From Porticoccaceae bacterium (lineage in GTDB: Bacteria; Pseudomonadota; Gammaproteobacteria; Pseudomonadales; Porticoccaceae): DNA of 64,000 nucleotides. The notes under the pieces were generated by a model. That model did not search any database and was not told the DNA's origin. It worked only from the letters and a program-made list of their open reading frames with translations. Below are positions 1 to 8,308 of this stretch, piece after piece. The position numbers were made by a program, and so were the translations under genes. Positions within the stretch are counted from its first letter, which is position 1, and each line of letters opens with the position of its first letter. Location: NCBI GenBank assembly GCA_029238255.1, contig JAQWGK010000019.1, positions 1 through 64,000 of the forward strand, written 5' to 3'.

Positions 1-616
1 CTCCCCTGAGGATAATTTTTTCCTCGTTGACCTCTTCTATATTGATCGCTATTTTTTGTGTCTGATTTGCCCCGTGAATGGTGAGCAGCACTTCAGCCTG
101 TTCCCCTGAGAGTGCTGCCAGACAGTCACTGCTATGTAGGCGGGCGAAGGGGAAGTCTGCAGCGGCAATGCTTTTCAGCATATTGGCGGTGGTGCCGGCG
201 ATATCTTTGGCGGAGGGGGTGGTTAGCAAATTGGCCTGCCTACGCAGTTCGGCATTATCGACTTCCAGTTGTGCAATTGGTGCATAAAAATCTGCCCGGC
301 AAGCTTGATTCTGATTTTCGGGATTCTGTTCGATAAGGATATAACCCTGCAGATCATGGCTGGCGACAATATGGTCGTGGCCCAAACTGGCCATTAGACC
401 GCCGCGCCGAACGGTGATTAAGATCTGCGATGCATTGCTATCAACTTTATAGACCGAGCTGCCGTTATCGGCTTCTGTGTAGATGCTGTGGGGAAAGTCC
501 GGTGGTGCAGTTTGCTGTGGCGAAATATCCGGTTTGGATGCGCAGCCTGCTAGGGTCAGCAGGCTGATAAGCCAGATGCTGACGGCTATTTTCGCTGCAG
601 GATTATTCTGGTGCAT
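1..616 (-). CDS. YceI-like lipoprotein, C-terminus cut by window edge
   Basis: This gene reads leftward off the window; 205 codons are visible and the C-terminus is missing. I read it by translating the reverse strand from the ATG at 616-614. The N-terminus has a hydrophobic stretch ending in a lipobox (LTLAGC), so it is probably a lipoprotein with Cys26 as the lipidated residue. After a Pro-rich linker comes VYKVDSNASQILITVRRGG followed by ASLGHDHIVASH, the start of a YceI-like lipocalin-type beta-barrel domain. YceI proteins bind isoprenoid-like lipids in the periplasm; the ligand here is unknown. The start codon overlaps the stop of the upstream YceI gene by 14 bases, which suggests translational coupling. 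No good ribosome binding site is visible. Two consecutive YceI-type genes after a cytochrome b561 suggest one periplasmic redox or quinone-related unit, which is an inference. Confidence 0.75.
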   Translation of the reverse strand, partial: MHQNNPAAKIAVSIWLISLLTLAGCASKPDISPQQTAPPDFPHSIYTEADNGSSVYKVDSNASQILITVRRGGLMASLGHDHIVASHDLQGYILIEQNPENQNQACRADFYAPIAQLEVDNAELRRQANLLTTPSAKDIAGTTANMLKSIAAADFPFARLHSSDCLAALSGEQAEVLLTIHGANQTQKIAINIEEVNEEKIILRG

Positions 617-1172
617 TACTGATACTTGCTGTGCTCGACATCTTTACCTTAAAGCTGACACTGACATCGAGACCAATCTGATCGCCGCTGGCCCATTCTG
701 GGCTGCCTATTGAAAAGTCGCTGCGGTTGAGTGTCAGGGCTCCGCTCATAGATGCGTGCTGGGTTAGCTCTGGGGAATCTGAGAGCTGCCAGTTAAAGGG
801 CACGCTGACGGGTTTTGTTATGCCTTTAAGTTGCAGTGTACCGCGGGCGATAAAGGCACCTTCGCTAACCGCTTCAATGGTTTCACTCAAAAAGATCGCC
901 TGACTGTGCTGCTTAATATTAAACCAGTCAAACTCGCGAATAGCTTCGTTGATATCCGAGTTGCCCATATCGGCACTGGTGATATCCACGACCACGCGCA
1001 GCTGTTGCTGGTGGCTGTAGTTCACCGCAAAATCCTTGAACTGTCCCTTGATAGGTAGCTGTTCAAAGTTGACTGAGTAGGCCAGCTCGCTGAGGCTGTG
1101 GTCGGATTGCCATTGGTCAGCGCTGGTAAGCTGGCAAAAGAAATAGGCTATCAGGACAAGGTATTTCATCAT
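603..1172 (-). CDS. YceI family periplasmic protein
   Basis: A 189-residue YceI-family protein. I chose the start at 1172 (or the next Met at 1169) because it gives a standard signal peptide (MMKYLVLIAYFFCQLTSA, then DQW). Longer upstream reading is open but would run into the cytochrome b561 gene and lacks a signal sequence. The mature part follows the YceI pattern: an early SVNFEQLPIKGQF strand, a central DINEAIREFDWFNIKQ segment, then GTLQLKGITKPVSVPF and ALTLNRSDFSIG. These are hallmarks of the lipocalin-like barrel that holds a polyisoprenoid chain. It lies 28 bases after the cytochrome b561 stop and overlaps the start of the downstream YceI-like lipoprotein. Cytochrome b561-YceI pairs are common in Proteobacteria. 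Function beyond lipid binding is not established. Confidence 0.9.
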   Translation of the reverse strand: MMKYLVLIAYFFCQLTSADQWQSDHSLSELAYSVNFEQLPIKGQFKDFAVNYSHQQQLRVVVDITSADMGNSDINEAIREFDWFNIKQHSQAIFLSETIEAVSEGAFIARGTLQLKGITKPVSVPFNWQLSDSPELTQHASMSGALTLNRSDFSIGSPEWASGDQIGLDVSVSFKVKMSSTASISNAPE

Positions 1173-1200
1173 TTTTTTAACTGACTGTTTTTTAGTGAGT

Positions 1201-1737
1201 TTAAAACCACATCCGTTTAAGAATACTGTCGCGCAATATAAAGTGATGACGCAGTGCTGCGCCAATATGCACCACAAGAATAATAATTAACAGTGTGACA
1301 CAGATTTCATGGACTTCGGCGGCCATGGATTTAAGTGCTTCGTCAGGGCCTGTAATTGCCGGTAGCTCTATCAGCCAGAATAGTTTGGTCGGGATATTGG
1401 CTGCGGAGGTGGTTATCCAACCACTGATGGGCAGGGCAATCATGAGCCCGTAGAGCGTTGCGTGGGCTAGTTGAGCCAGTCGCCGCTGCAGCACACTGGT
1501 GTCCAGAGCTTTTGGAATGGTGCCAATCATTCGCCACAGCAGCCGTTCAATGGCGAGTAATAAAATTAATATGCCAATCGATTTATGCCAGACAAACAGA
1601 TCCAGCTTGAGTGGCGAGAGTTTGAGTTCTTCGGCGTAATAACCCAGCGGTATCTGGATTAAAATCAGGATTGCGGTCAGCCAGTGCAGAAGTTTGCTTG
1701 GCCATCCCCAACGGGTTTCTGTATTGCGCATTGCCAT
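1201..1737 (-). CDS. cybB: cytochrome b561 family protein
   Basis: A 178-residue inner-membrane di-haem cytochrome b561. The start at 1737 is preceded by a good ribosome binding site (AGAGGGAA), whereas an earlier in-frame Met at 1809 has none and adds a non-family extension. Four transmembrane helices are visible. Likely haem-ligand histidines are in KLLHWLTA (helix 1), LFVWHKSIG (helix 2), and EVHEICVT and LVVHIGAALRHH (last helices). The family oxidises ubiquinol or passes electrons to periplasmic acceptors; E. coli CybB is a superoxide:ubiquinone oxidoreductase. It is first in a leftward operon with two YceI genes and divergent from rlmD. The symbol is by family similarity only. Confidence 0.85.
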   Translation of the reverse strand: MAMRNTETRWGWPSKLLHWLTAILILIQIPLGYYAEELKLSPLKLDLFVWHKSIGILILLLAIERLLWRMIGTIPKALDTSVLQRRLAQLAHATLYGLMIALPISGWITTSAANIPTKLFWLIELPAITGPDEALKSMAAEVHEICVTLLIIILVVHIGAALRHHFILRDSILKRMWF

Positions 1738-1826
1738 AAAAAATTCCCTCTTTCCATTTACTGTTGCGATTGATTTTTCCGGGTTGGGCCGAGTCTGTAA
1801 AACAATCAAAAGCGCGGCCTCTGATC

Positions 1827-1835
1827 TGCTAATAT
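1827..1835 (+). promoter_or_regulatory. Predicted extended -10 promoter of rlmD
   Basis: TGC followed by TAATAT fits an extended -10 element. A GC-rich discriminator (ACGCGCCC) follows, and a start point near 1842 would give a leader of about 28 bases before the rlmD ATG at 1870. No convincing -35 hexamer is visible, as is usual for extended -10 promoters. Predicted by eye only. Confidence 0.45.
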
Positions 1836-1869
1836 ACGCGCCCTAAAATCACCAACTAAAGATTTCTCT

Positions 1870-3183
1870 ATGTCCAATGATAGCCGATTAACCTGCGATA
1901 TTGTCGACCTTATTCACGACGGTCGGGGTGTTGGTCGTCCGGATGGCAAAACCTGTTTTATTCAGGGCGCTCTTCCGGGAGAGGCTGTGGAGTTTCGCCG
2001 TCACAATCAAAAGCGCAACTATGATGAGGCTCATGTGGTGGAGATTATCTCTGCTTCGGAGAGTCGTGTTGAGCCTCAGTGCAAACACTTCCCACGCTGT
2101 GGTGGCTGTACAGTACAGCATCTTGAGCACGGGGCGCAGATTGCCTTTAAGGAACAGCAGTTGCTTGAGAATTTACAGCGCAGCGGTATGCAGCCTAAAA
2201 CTCTGTTACCTGCATTGAGTGGCCCGGAGTGGGCCTATCGCCGCCGCGCTCGACTGGCGGTGCAGCGTGCGAAGGACGGTAATGTTCTGGTCGGTTTTCA
2301 CAATCCCGGTAGTCGTCGTATTGAACCGATTAGCGAATGTCATGTGTTGGCAGAGCCTCTTGCGGCTATTGCTGTGGGGCTGCCGCAATGGCTGACGGCC
2401 TTTCCTTCGGGTATCCGCCTGTTTGAGGTTGAGCTGTTGAGTGCTGACAATGGGTTGGCGATTGCTGTCGAGGCTAGTAGAGCGCCATCGGCCACGGAGT
2501 TGGCGCAGATGCTGGCGACCTTATCTGAGTGCATTGCTGATGCGGCTTCAGCCCAGCTGTGGTGGAAGGCGTCCAATCAATCAACATTCTCTCGTCTCGA
2601 TGCGGGCTCTGAACCTCTGGAGGTTGCTTTAACCGATGATGTGAAACTGCAGGTTCAGCCCGGTCAGTTTGTTCAGGTTAATGGCGAGATTAATCGCCAG
2701 ATGATTGATCAGGTTTTATCTCTGCTGCGTAAGAAAAGTTCGGATAGGAAAAGCCTAGCGGTTGATCTATTTTGCGGCACTGGCAATTTTTCACTGCCAC
2801 TGGCAGCCCATTTTGATCGGGTGGTCGGTATTGAGGGGCTGGAAGGTTTGGTGCGCCGCGCCACAGACAATGCCCAGCGCAATAATTTAACCAATATTGA
2901 GTTTATGGTTTCCGACCTAAGTGACTGGGCGGGTATGCGCAAGCTCAAAGAAAAGATTGATCTGGTGCTGCTCGATCCGCCGCGAAATGGTGCCGCTGGC
3001 GTGATGCCCTGGGTTGTAAAGGCTAAGCCCAAGCAGATTATTTATATCTCATGCCATCCGTCGACCATGGTGCGAGATGCGAAATTATTGACCGAGGCGG
3101 GCTACAGTTTAAGCGCTGCGGGGGTTATGGATATGTTCCCTCATACGGCTCATGTGGAAGCGATTGCACTGTTCGAAAAATAG
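1870..3183 (+). CDS. rlmD: 23S rRNA (uracil(1939)-C(5))-methyltransferase RlmD
   Basis: A 437-residue SAM-dependent methyltransferase that makes m5U1939 in 23S rRNA. The N-terminal ~65 residues form a TRAM RNA-binding domain. A 4Fe-4S cluster motif follows: Cys71, Cys77 and Cys80 (CKHFPRCGGC), with a fourth Cys in SECHVL near residue 152. The C-terminal Rossmann methyltransferase has VDLFCGTGNFSLPLA (SAM binding), LLDPPRNGA, and the nucleophile Cys395 in YISCHPSTMVRD, with the conserved Glu430 near the end (HVEAIALFE). Length matches E. coli RlmD (433). The Fe-S cysteines and length favour RlmD over TrmA, and RlmC is shorter. It appears monocistronic, divergent from the cytochrome b561 operon. 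Confidence 0.93.
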   Translation: MSNDSRLTCDIVDLIHDGRGVGRPDGKTCFIQGALPGEAVEFRRHNQKRNYDEAHVVEIISASESRVEPQCKHFPRCGGCTVQHLEHGAQIAFKEQQLLENLQRSGMQPKTLLPALSGPEWAYRRRARLAVQRAKDGNVLVGFHNPGSRRIEPISECHVLAEPLAAIAVGLPQWLTAFPSGIRLFEVELLSADNGLAIAVEASRAPSATELAQMLATLSECIADAASAQLWWKASNQSTFSRLDAGSEPLEVALTDDVKLQVQPGQFVQVNGEINRQMIDQVLSLLRKKSSDRKSLAVDLFCGTGNFSLPLAAHFDRVVGIEGLEGLVRRATDNAQRNNLTNIEFMVSDLSDWAGMRKLKEKIDLVLLDPPRNGAAGVMPWVVKAKPKQIIYISCHPSTMVRDAKLLTEAGYSLSAAGVMDMFPHTAHVEAIALFEK

Positions 3184-3309
3184 GCAATTATTCTGTTTTA
3201 TTACTGTCCGCAGAATACGCTTTCAGTTAAACTGCGCGTCTTCTTTTTGAGTCACAACTTTTAAGTAAAACAACTTTTCAGCAACACAACGTTTAGGAAT
3301 GCTCTAACT

Positions 3310-4569
3310 ATGTTTGATAAAAACCAGACTATTGAGAATTTTGATGCCGAAGTATGGGAGTCCATGCAGCTCGAGAGCCAGCGTCAAGAACAACATATCG
3401 AATTGATTGCCTCTGAGAATTACACCAGCCCGGCAGTGATGGCGGCGCAGGGTAGCAAGCTGACTAACAAGTACGCTGAAGGCTATCCCGGTAAACGCTA
3501 CTATGGTGGTTGTGAATATGTTGATGTCAGCGAGCAGTTGGCGATTGACCGTCTTAAAAGCCTCTATGGTGCAAACTATGCCAATGTGCAGCCGCACTCT
3601 GGATCTCAGGCTAACAGCGCTGTATTCCTCGCGTTGCTCAAGGGCGGTGACACAATTCTGGGTATGAGCCTTGCCGATGGCGGCCACCTGACTCACGGTG
3701 CCAAGCCAAACTTCTCTGGCAAGCTCTACAACCCAATCCAGTACGGTCTAAACCCTGAGACTGGTCTGGTTGATTACGATCAGGTTGAAGCTCTGGCTGT
3801 TGAACACAAGCCGGCGATGATTATTGCTGGGTTCTCTGCTTACTCCGGCATTATGGACTGGGCTCGTTTCCGCGAGATTGCAGACAAATTGGGCGCTTAC
3901 TTAATGGTAGATATGGCTCATGTTTCCGGTCTGGTTGCGGCTGGTGTTTATCCTAATCCGGTTCCTCACGCTCATGTTGTGACTTCAACCACTCACAAAA
4001 CTCTGCGCGGTCCCCGCGGCGGATTTATTATTACTAACGATGAAACTGTGGCTAAAAAATGTAACTCGGCAGTTTTCCCCGGTGGTCAGGGTGGCCCGCT
4101 GTGTCACGTGATTGCCGCTAAGGCCATTGCTTTTAAAGAAGCGGCCAGTGATGAGTTTGTAAATTACCAGAAGCAGGTAGTTGCCAATGCCAAGGCGATG
4201 GCTGCGACCTTTATCGAACGCGGTATTAATATTGTTTCCAACGGTACTGAAAACCACCTGATGCTGGTTAGCCTGATCGGTAAAGAGTACACAGGTACCG
4301 ATGCTGATCGCGCTATGGGTGAAGCATTTATTACTGTTAACAAGAACGCTGTTCCCAACGATCCGCGCTCACCTTTTGTAACCTCTGGGTTGCGTGTGGG
4401 TACGCCGGCGATTACTACTCGTGGCTTTGGTATTGATGAAACCGTTCAGCTGACTCACTGGATGTGCGATATTCTCGACAGTCTTGAGAATGGGTCTTCT
4501 GAGCAGGTGATTCCACAGATTAAAGCCAAGGTGCTGGATGTTTGTGCGCGGTTCCCTGTTTACGGCTAA
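3310..4569 (+). CDS. glyA: serine hydroxymethyltransferase
   Basis: A 419-residue PLP enzyme interconverting serine and glycine with transfer of a one-carbon unit to tetrahydrofolate in the cytosol. The PLP-binding lysine is Lys230 in [13 protein letters not shown], and the N-terminal [16 protein letters not shown] and [15 protein letters not shown] blocks are family signatures. It is full length from the ATG. A TAAACT followed by GCGCG at 3228-3238 could be its -10 region, but no matching -35 is clear. A strong intrinsic terminator follows, so it is probably transcribed separately from nrdR and the rib operon, although this gene order is conserved in gammaproteobacteria. Confidence 0.97.
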   Translation: MFDKNQTIENFDAEVWESMQLESQRQEQHIELIASENYTSPAVMAAQGSKLTNKYAEGYPGKRYYGGCEYVDVSEQLAIDRLKSLYGANYANVQPHSGSQANSAVFLALLKGGDTILGMSLADGGHLTHGAKPNFSGKLYNPIQYGLNPETGLVDYDQVEALAVEHKPAMIIAGFSAYSGIMDWARFREIADKLGAYLMVDMAHVSGLVAAGVYPNPVPHAHVVTSTTHKTLRGPRGGFIITNDETVAKKCNSAVFPGGQGGPLCHVIAAKAIAFKEAASDEFVNYQKQVVANAKAMAATFIERGINIVSNGTENHLMLVSLIGKEYTGTDADRAMGEAFITVNKNAVPNDPRSPFVTSGLRVGTPAITTRGFGIDETVQLTHWMCDILDSLENGSSEQVIPQIKAKVLDVCARFPVYG

Positions 4570-4587
4570 GTTATTAGCCTGACAGCT

Positions 4588-4620
4588 TAAAAAGCCCTGT
4601 TTTAGACGGGGCTTTTTTTT
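4588..4620 (+). terminator. Intrinsic terminator after glyA
   Basis: AAAAGCCCTG pairs with a downstream CGGGGC plus T-run; the loop is about 7-8 bases and eight T residues follow (4613-4620). It starts about 20 bases after the glyA stop. This is a textbook rho-independent terminator. Confidence 0.85.
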
Positions 4621-4721
4621 GTCACTGAGTTTATTAAAATTTATTGATGCGCCCTTAGCTCTGACGATATGAATACAGTTGCGGGGTGGTTTCCCAAATT
4701 GTCTTAAACCACCGCATCCTG

Positions 4722-4730
4722 TGTTAGAAT
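4722..4730 (+). promoter_or_regulatory. Predicted extended -10 promoter of nrdR-rib operon
   Basis: TGT followed by TAGAAT, then GCCGTCC as a GC-rich discriminator. This lies 28 bases before the nrdR ATG and downstream of the glyA terminator, where a promoter for the nrdR-ribD unit is needed. No clear -35 is seen. I found no obvious NrdR-box pair here. Confidence 0.4.
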
Positions 4731-4757
4731 GCCGTCCCATTTTTTTGATCTTTTGCT

Positions 4758-5231
4758 ATGTACTGTCCATTTTGTAATGCCGATGACACCAAGGTTATAG
4801 ATTCTCGTTTAGTAGCCGATGGCGGACAGGTCCGTCGTCGTCGTGAATGCGTTGCCTGCAGCGAGCGTTTTACCACCTACGAGATGGCTGAACTGGTTAT
4901 GCCGCGGGTGATTAAGACCGATGGTACGCGAGAGGTTTTTGATGAAGAAAAGCTCCGGGCTGGACTTCAGCGAGCGCTGGAAAAACGTCCGGTGTCGATT
5001 GAGCAGATCGAAGTGGCTCTAACCCAAATCAAACATTTCCTTCAGGTCACTGGTGAGCGTGAAGTGCCATCGCGCATTATCGGTGAAGAGGTAATGGCCA
5101 AGTTGCGTGAACTGGATGAAGTGGCCTATGTGCGCTTTGCTTCGGTCTATCGCAGTTTTCAGGATCTAAGTGAATTTCAGGATGAGCTAAATCGCCTGAA
5201 TGCACTAAAACCCGATACGGAAAGCGAATAA
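4758..5231 (+). CDS. nrdR: transcriptional repressor NrdR
   Basis: A 157-residue repressor of ribonucleotide reductase genes. The zinc ribbon uses Cys3, Cys6, Cys31 and Cys34 (MYCPFC and CVAC). The ATP-cone domain follows from about residue 46 ([20 protein letters not shown]), which senses (d)ATP. Length and sequence are typical. The stop overlaps the ribD start by one base (TAATG), indicating translational coupling. nrdR next to ribD is a widely conserved arrangement in gammaproteobacteria. No RNR gene lies in this window. Confidence 0.97.
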   Translation: MYCPFCNADDTKVIDSRLVADGGQVRRRRECVACSERFTTYEMAELVMPRVIKTDGTREVFDEEKLRAGLQRALEKRPVSIEQIEVALTQIKHFLQVTGEREVPSRIIGEEVMAKLRELDEVAYVRFASVYRSFQDLSEFQDELNRLNALKPDTESE

Positions 5232-6352
5232 TGAGCTTTTCAATCGCTGATCGCGAGATGATGTCGCGTGCGCTGCAGTTGGCGGCTAAGGGTCGCTATA
5301 CCACTAGCCCGAACCCGTCGGTCGGCTGTGTTATTGCTGTTGATGGTGCGATTGTTGGCGAGGGTTATACCCGTCCGGCGGGCGCTAATCACGCTGAAAT
5401 AGAAGCCATTAAAAGCGCTTCTAATGTTAGCGGCAGCACCGTTTATGTAACGCTTGAGCCCTGTAGCCACAGGGGCAAAACCGGACCCTGTGCCAACGCG
5501 TTAATTGAAGCGGGGGTCGCTCGAGTGGTGATTGCCTGTGAAGACCCCAATCCCGAGGTGGCCGGTAAAGGGATTAAATTACTTCAGGATGCAGGTATCG
5601 AAGTGGCCTGCGGTCTGTTTGAAGATCAGGCTCGAGATCTGAACAAAGGTTTTATTAAGCGCCATGAACAGGGTATGCCCTGGGTGTTGGTGAAGATGGC
5701 TGCAAGCCTCGATGGTCGCACGGCTATGGCCAGTGGTCAGAGTCAGTGGATTACCACGCCGGCGGCGCGCAAGGATGTGCAGCGTCTGCGAGCGGCGAGC
5801 TGTGCAATTATTACTGGAATAGGCACGCAATTAATGGACGATCCGTCCCTGACTGTGCGTATAACCAATGAAGATGTGGGGGTGGAGGATAGCCTCCGTC
5901 AGCCTCTGCGTGTGGTTGTCGATAGCCAGTTGCAGATGAGCCCTGAGGCGCGGATGTTTGCCCAGCCGGGTAAGACGTTGGTGGCGACGATTGATGGCGA
6001 TAAGCAGCGCAAAAAAGCCGAGGCTTTAATTGCCTCTGGTGCCGAGCTGGTGTTTTTGCCGGAGCGGGATGGCCATATAGATTTACACGCGCTGTTGGTT
6101 GAGTTGGCGCGCCGCGAATGCAATAGCGTGATGGTTGAGGCCGGTGCAGGTTTAGCCGGTGCTTTTGTCGCTGAAGGATTGCTCGATGAGTTGGTTTGTT
6201 ACTGGGCACCAAAGTTATTTGGCAGTGATGCAAGACCGATGTTTGGCCTGCCGATTCGAACTATCGATGCCCATTTGGCACTCTCAGTTCAGGATATTCG
6301 CCAAATCGGTGAGGATATCAGAGTGACTCTGTATCCGGACAAAGATTATTAA
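5231..6352 (+). CDS. ribD: bifunctional diaminohydroxyphosphoribosylaminopyrimidine deaminase / 5-amino-6-(5-phosphoribosylamino)uracil reductase
   Basis: A 373-residue two-domain riboflavin enzyme carrying out the second and third steps from GTP. The N-terminal deaminase domain (to about residue 145) has the zinc motif His54-Ala-Glu56 and Cys78/Cys87 in EPCSHRGKTGPC. The C-terminal reductase domain starts near WVLVKMAASLDGRTA and includes QWIT..ARKDVQRLRA and GAGLAGAFV. It is translationally coupled to nrdR. It is separated from ribE by 163 bases that hold a short dispersed repeat rather than any recognisable regulatory RNA. Confidence 0.97.
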   Translation: MSFSIADREMMSRALQLAAKGRYTTSPNPSVGCVIAVDGAIVGEGYTRPAGANHAEIEAIKSASNVSGSTVYVTLEPCSHRGKTGPCANALIEAGVARVVIACEDPNPEVAGKGIKLLQDAGIEVACGLFEDQARDLNKGFIKRHEQGMPWVLVKMAASLDGRTAMASGQSQWITTPAARKDVQRLRAASCAIITGIGTQLMDDPSLTVRITNEDVGVEDSLRQPLRVVVDSQLQMSPEARMFAQPGKTLVATIDGDKQRKKAEALIASGAELVFLPERDGHIDLHALLVELARRECNSVMVEAGAGLAGAFVAEGLLDELVCYWAPKLFGSDARPMFGLPIRTIDAHLALSVQDIRQIGEDIRVTLYPDKDY

Positions 6353-6365
6353 AAACGACACTGCC

Positions 6366-6433
6366 GTCATCCTCAGCAAAAAAGTGTCATCCTCAGCAAC
6401 AAAGTGTCATCCTGAGCGCAGTCGAAGGATCCC
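6366..6433. repeat. Three-copy 20-bp tandem repeat ending in a REP-like element
   Basis: GTCATCCTCAGCA occurs at 6366 and 6386, and GTCATCCTGAGCG at 6406, exactly 20 bases apart. The last copy continues into a longer form containing CAGTCGAAGGATCCC. Elements beginning GTCATCCTGAGCG and ending in GAAGGATC are known to me as dispersed repeats in many bacterial genomes. It lies in the ribD-ribE gap. I see no promoter or FMN riboswitch in this gap. Confidence 0.7.
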
Positions 6434-6515
6434 GTCCAGCCCACCGTGAAGCTGATGGCGGAGCAGCAGTAAGTTAGTGTGTTTTAAACGTTTTTTTAAA
6501 AAAGGTTACAAGATT

Positions 6516-7130
6516 ATGTTCACAGGAATTATCAGCGCCATTGGCGATATAGCTAATCTAGAGCAGCGTGGCGGCGACGTACGCTTAGCTATCCGCACCG
6601 GCAACCTCAGTCTCGCCGATGTGCAGCTCGGTGATAGCATCGCCTGCAATGGCGCCTGCTTAACTGCTGTAGAACTGACCGGCGAAGGTTTTATCGCCGA
6701 TGTCTCTGTTGAAACGCTCAACCTGACGACCATCGGCCATTGGAAAACCGGTATGCGTGTCAATCTGGAAAAAGCCATGCAGGCGACTGACCGCTTTGGT
6801 GGGCATATTGTCTCCGGCCATGTGGATGGCATAGGTGAGGTTGTCTCTCTCCATGAGGATGCACGCTCTTGGCGCTTCCGTCTGCGGGCTCCTGCGGAGC
6901 TGGCTAAATATATTGCCCATAAAGGCTCAATCACTGTCGATGGCACCAGCCTGACGGTGAATATTGTTGACGGTGCTGAATTTGAATTAAATATTGTTCC
7001 CCACACTATGACCCACACGGTGATGGGTGATTATCAGGTCGGCACCAAGGTAAACCTTGAAGTCGATCTGGTGGCTCGTTATCTGGAGCGTTTGCTGCTC
7101 GGTGACAAGGCTGCGCAGAGCGAAAAATAA
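6516..7130 (+). CDS. ribE: riboflavin synthase, alpha subunit
   Basis: A 204-residue riboflavin synthase that dismutates two 6,7-dimethyl-8-ribityllumazine molecules to riboflavin. The start at 6516 (MFTGIISAIGDI) is the invariant family N-terminus and is preceded by AAGGTT; an in-frame GTG at 6477 would add 13 atypical residues. The two lumazine-binding barrel repeats are visible, the first with GACLTAVEL and the second starting around FGGHIVSGHVDGIGE with GTSLTVN. It lies downstream of a repeat-containing gap after ribD and 45 bases before ribBX. Confidence 0.95.
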   Translation: MFTGIISAIGDIANLEQRGGDVRLAIRTGNLSLADVQLGDSIACNGACLTAVELTGEGFIADVSVETLNLTTIGHWKTGMRVNLEKAMQATDRFGGHIVSGHVDGIGEVVSLHEDARSWRFRLRAPAELAKYIAHKGSITVDGTSLTVNIVDGAEFELNIVPHTMTHTVMGDYQVGTKVNLEVDLVARYLERLLLGDKAAQSEK

Positions 7131-7175
7131 TAGCGTTAAAACTAATAACCTAGACCAGTGATTGGAAGAGACGAA

Positions 7176-8294
7176 ATGGTACTCAACACAATAGAAGAGC
7201 TGATAGAAGATATTCGTCAGGGCAAGATGGTTATCCTGATGGATGATGAGGATCGCGAGAATGAGGGCGATCTGGTGATGGCTGCGCCGATGGTGCGTGC
7301 CGAGGACATCAATTTTATGGTCACCTATGCTCGAGGGTTGGTGTGCCTGACTCTCCATGAGGATCGCTGCAAGCAGCTGGATCTAGGCATGATGGTCAGT
7401 GCTGGTAGCAATAACTCTAGCCATAGCACGCCTTTTACTCTCTCTATTGAGGCTGCAGAGGGTGTGACTACAGGTATCTCTGCCGCGGATCGCGCGCGAA
7501 CTGTTCAGGCCGCGGTTGCCAGCAGTGCGCGACCTGCAGATATAGTTCAGCCCGGTCATATCTTTCCCCTTAAAGCACAGCCCGGTGGTGTACTCAGTCG
7601 TGCAGGGCATACAGAAGCGGGCTGTGATCTGGCAAAAATGGCGGGTTTTGAGCCGGCGGCAGTGATCGTTGAGATTATGAATGATGACGGCACTATGGCC
7701 CGTCGTGATGATCTTGAGGTGTTTGCTGAAAAACATAATATTAAGATTGGCACTATCGCCGATCTGATTCATCATCGTCTGGTGACCGAAAAGACCGCTC
7801 GTTGCATTAGCGAGCGTCAGGTTAATACCAGCTTTGGTGAGTTCACTTTAAAAACCTACTTCGACAGTATTCTCAAAGAGAAGCACTTTGCTCTAGTTAA
7901 GGGTGATGTCAGTGGTGGTGAGCCACCGCTGGTTCGTGTGCATACCAACCGTTCGGCACGAGATCTGCTGGCGATTGAAGATTCCAGCGAGTTTAAGAGC
8001 TGGTCCTTTCACAAGGCTTTGGAGCGAGTTGCCGCTGAGGGTCGCGGAGTGGTTGTGCTGCTTTACTATCCCGAGTCGTCGGAAGATATTGATCGCAGTA
8101 TTGAACAGATTCTAAATCCTGATCAGACACGCTCGCAGCTAGCTGGCGATGTAGTCTATCAACAGGTCGGTACAGGATCTCAGATTCTGCGAGATCTGGG
8201 TGTGCATCAGATGCGACTGATGAGCGCTCCCTTTAAATTTACCGGCATCTCTGGCTTCGATCTTGAAGTTGTAGAGCACGTCGACTGCGAATAA
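7176..8294 (+). CDS. ribBX: 3,4-dihydroxy-2-butanone 4-phosphate synthase with degenerate GTP cyclohydrolase II domain (RibBX type)
   Basis: A 372-residue fusion. The start at 7176 has a GGAAGAG site; a GTG at 7158 lies too close to that site. The N-terminal ~205 residues are an active-looking RibB domain (DDEDRENEGDLVMAA, RAGHTEAGCDL), which makes the four-carbon unit of riboflavin from ribulose 5-phosphate. The C-terminal ~165 residues resemble GTP cyclohydrolase II in fold-level pattern (FGEFTLKTYFD, LVRVHTNRSARDLL, GTGSQILRDLGVHQMRLMS). They lack the three zinc cysteines and the RQEGRG-type active site, so this half is very unlikely to be a cyclohydrolase. Such RibBX proteins are described in Proteobacteria. 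A complete RibA is encoded at 15498, consistent with this. Confidence 0.92.
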   Translation: MVLNTIEELIEDIRQGKMVILMDDEDRENEGDLVMAAPMVRAEDINFMVTYARGLVCLTLHEDRCKQLDLGMMVSAGSNNSSHSTPFTLSIEAAEGVTTGISAADRARTVQAAVASSARPADIVQPGHIFPLKAQPGGVLSRAGHTEAGCDLAKMAGFEPAAVIVEIMNDDGTMARRDDLEVFAEKHNIKIGTIADLIHHRLVTEKTARCISERQVNTSFGEFTLKTYFDSILKEKHFALVKGDVSGGEPPLVRVHTNRSARDLLAIEDSSEFKSWSFHKALERVAAEGRGVVVLLYYPESSEDIDRSIEQILNPDQTRSQLAGDVVYQQVGTGSQILRDLGVHQMRLMSAPFKFTGISGFDLEVVEHVDCE

Positions 8295-8308
8295 AACAGG
8301 AATCTGGC

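Noticed and set aside
5811-6233. A 140-codon antisense frame within ribD
   Set aside because: Antisense shadow of the ribD reductase domain with a composition unlike real proteins here.
6353-6515. FMN riboswitch ahead of ribE
   Set aside because: The conserved FMN-element sequence blocks are not visible; the gap is made of repeats.
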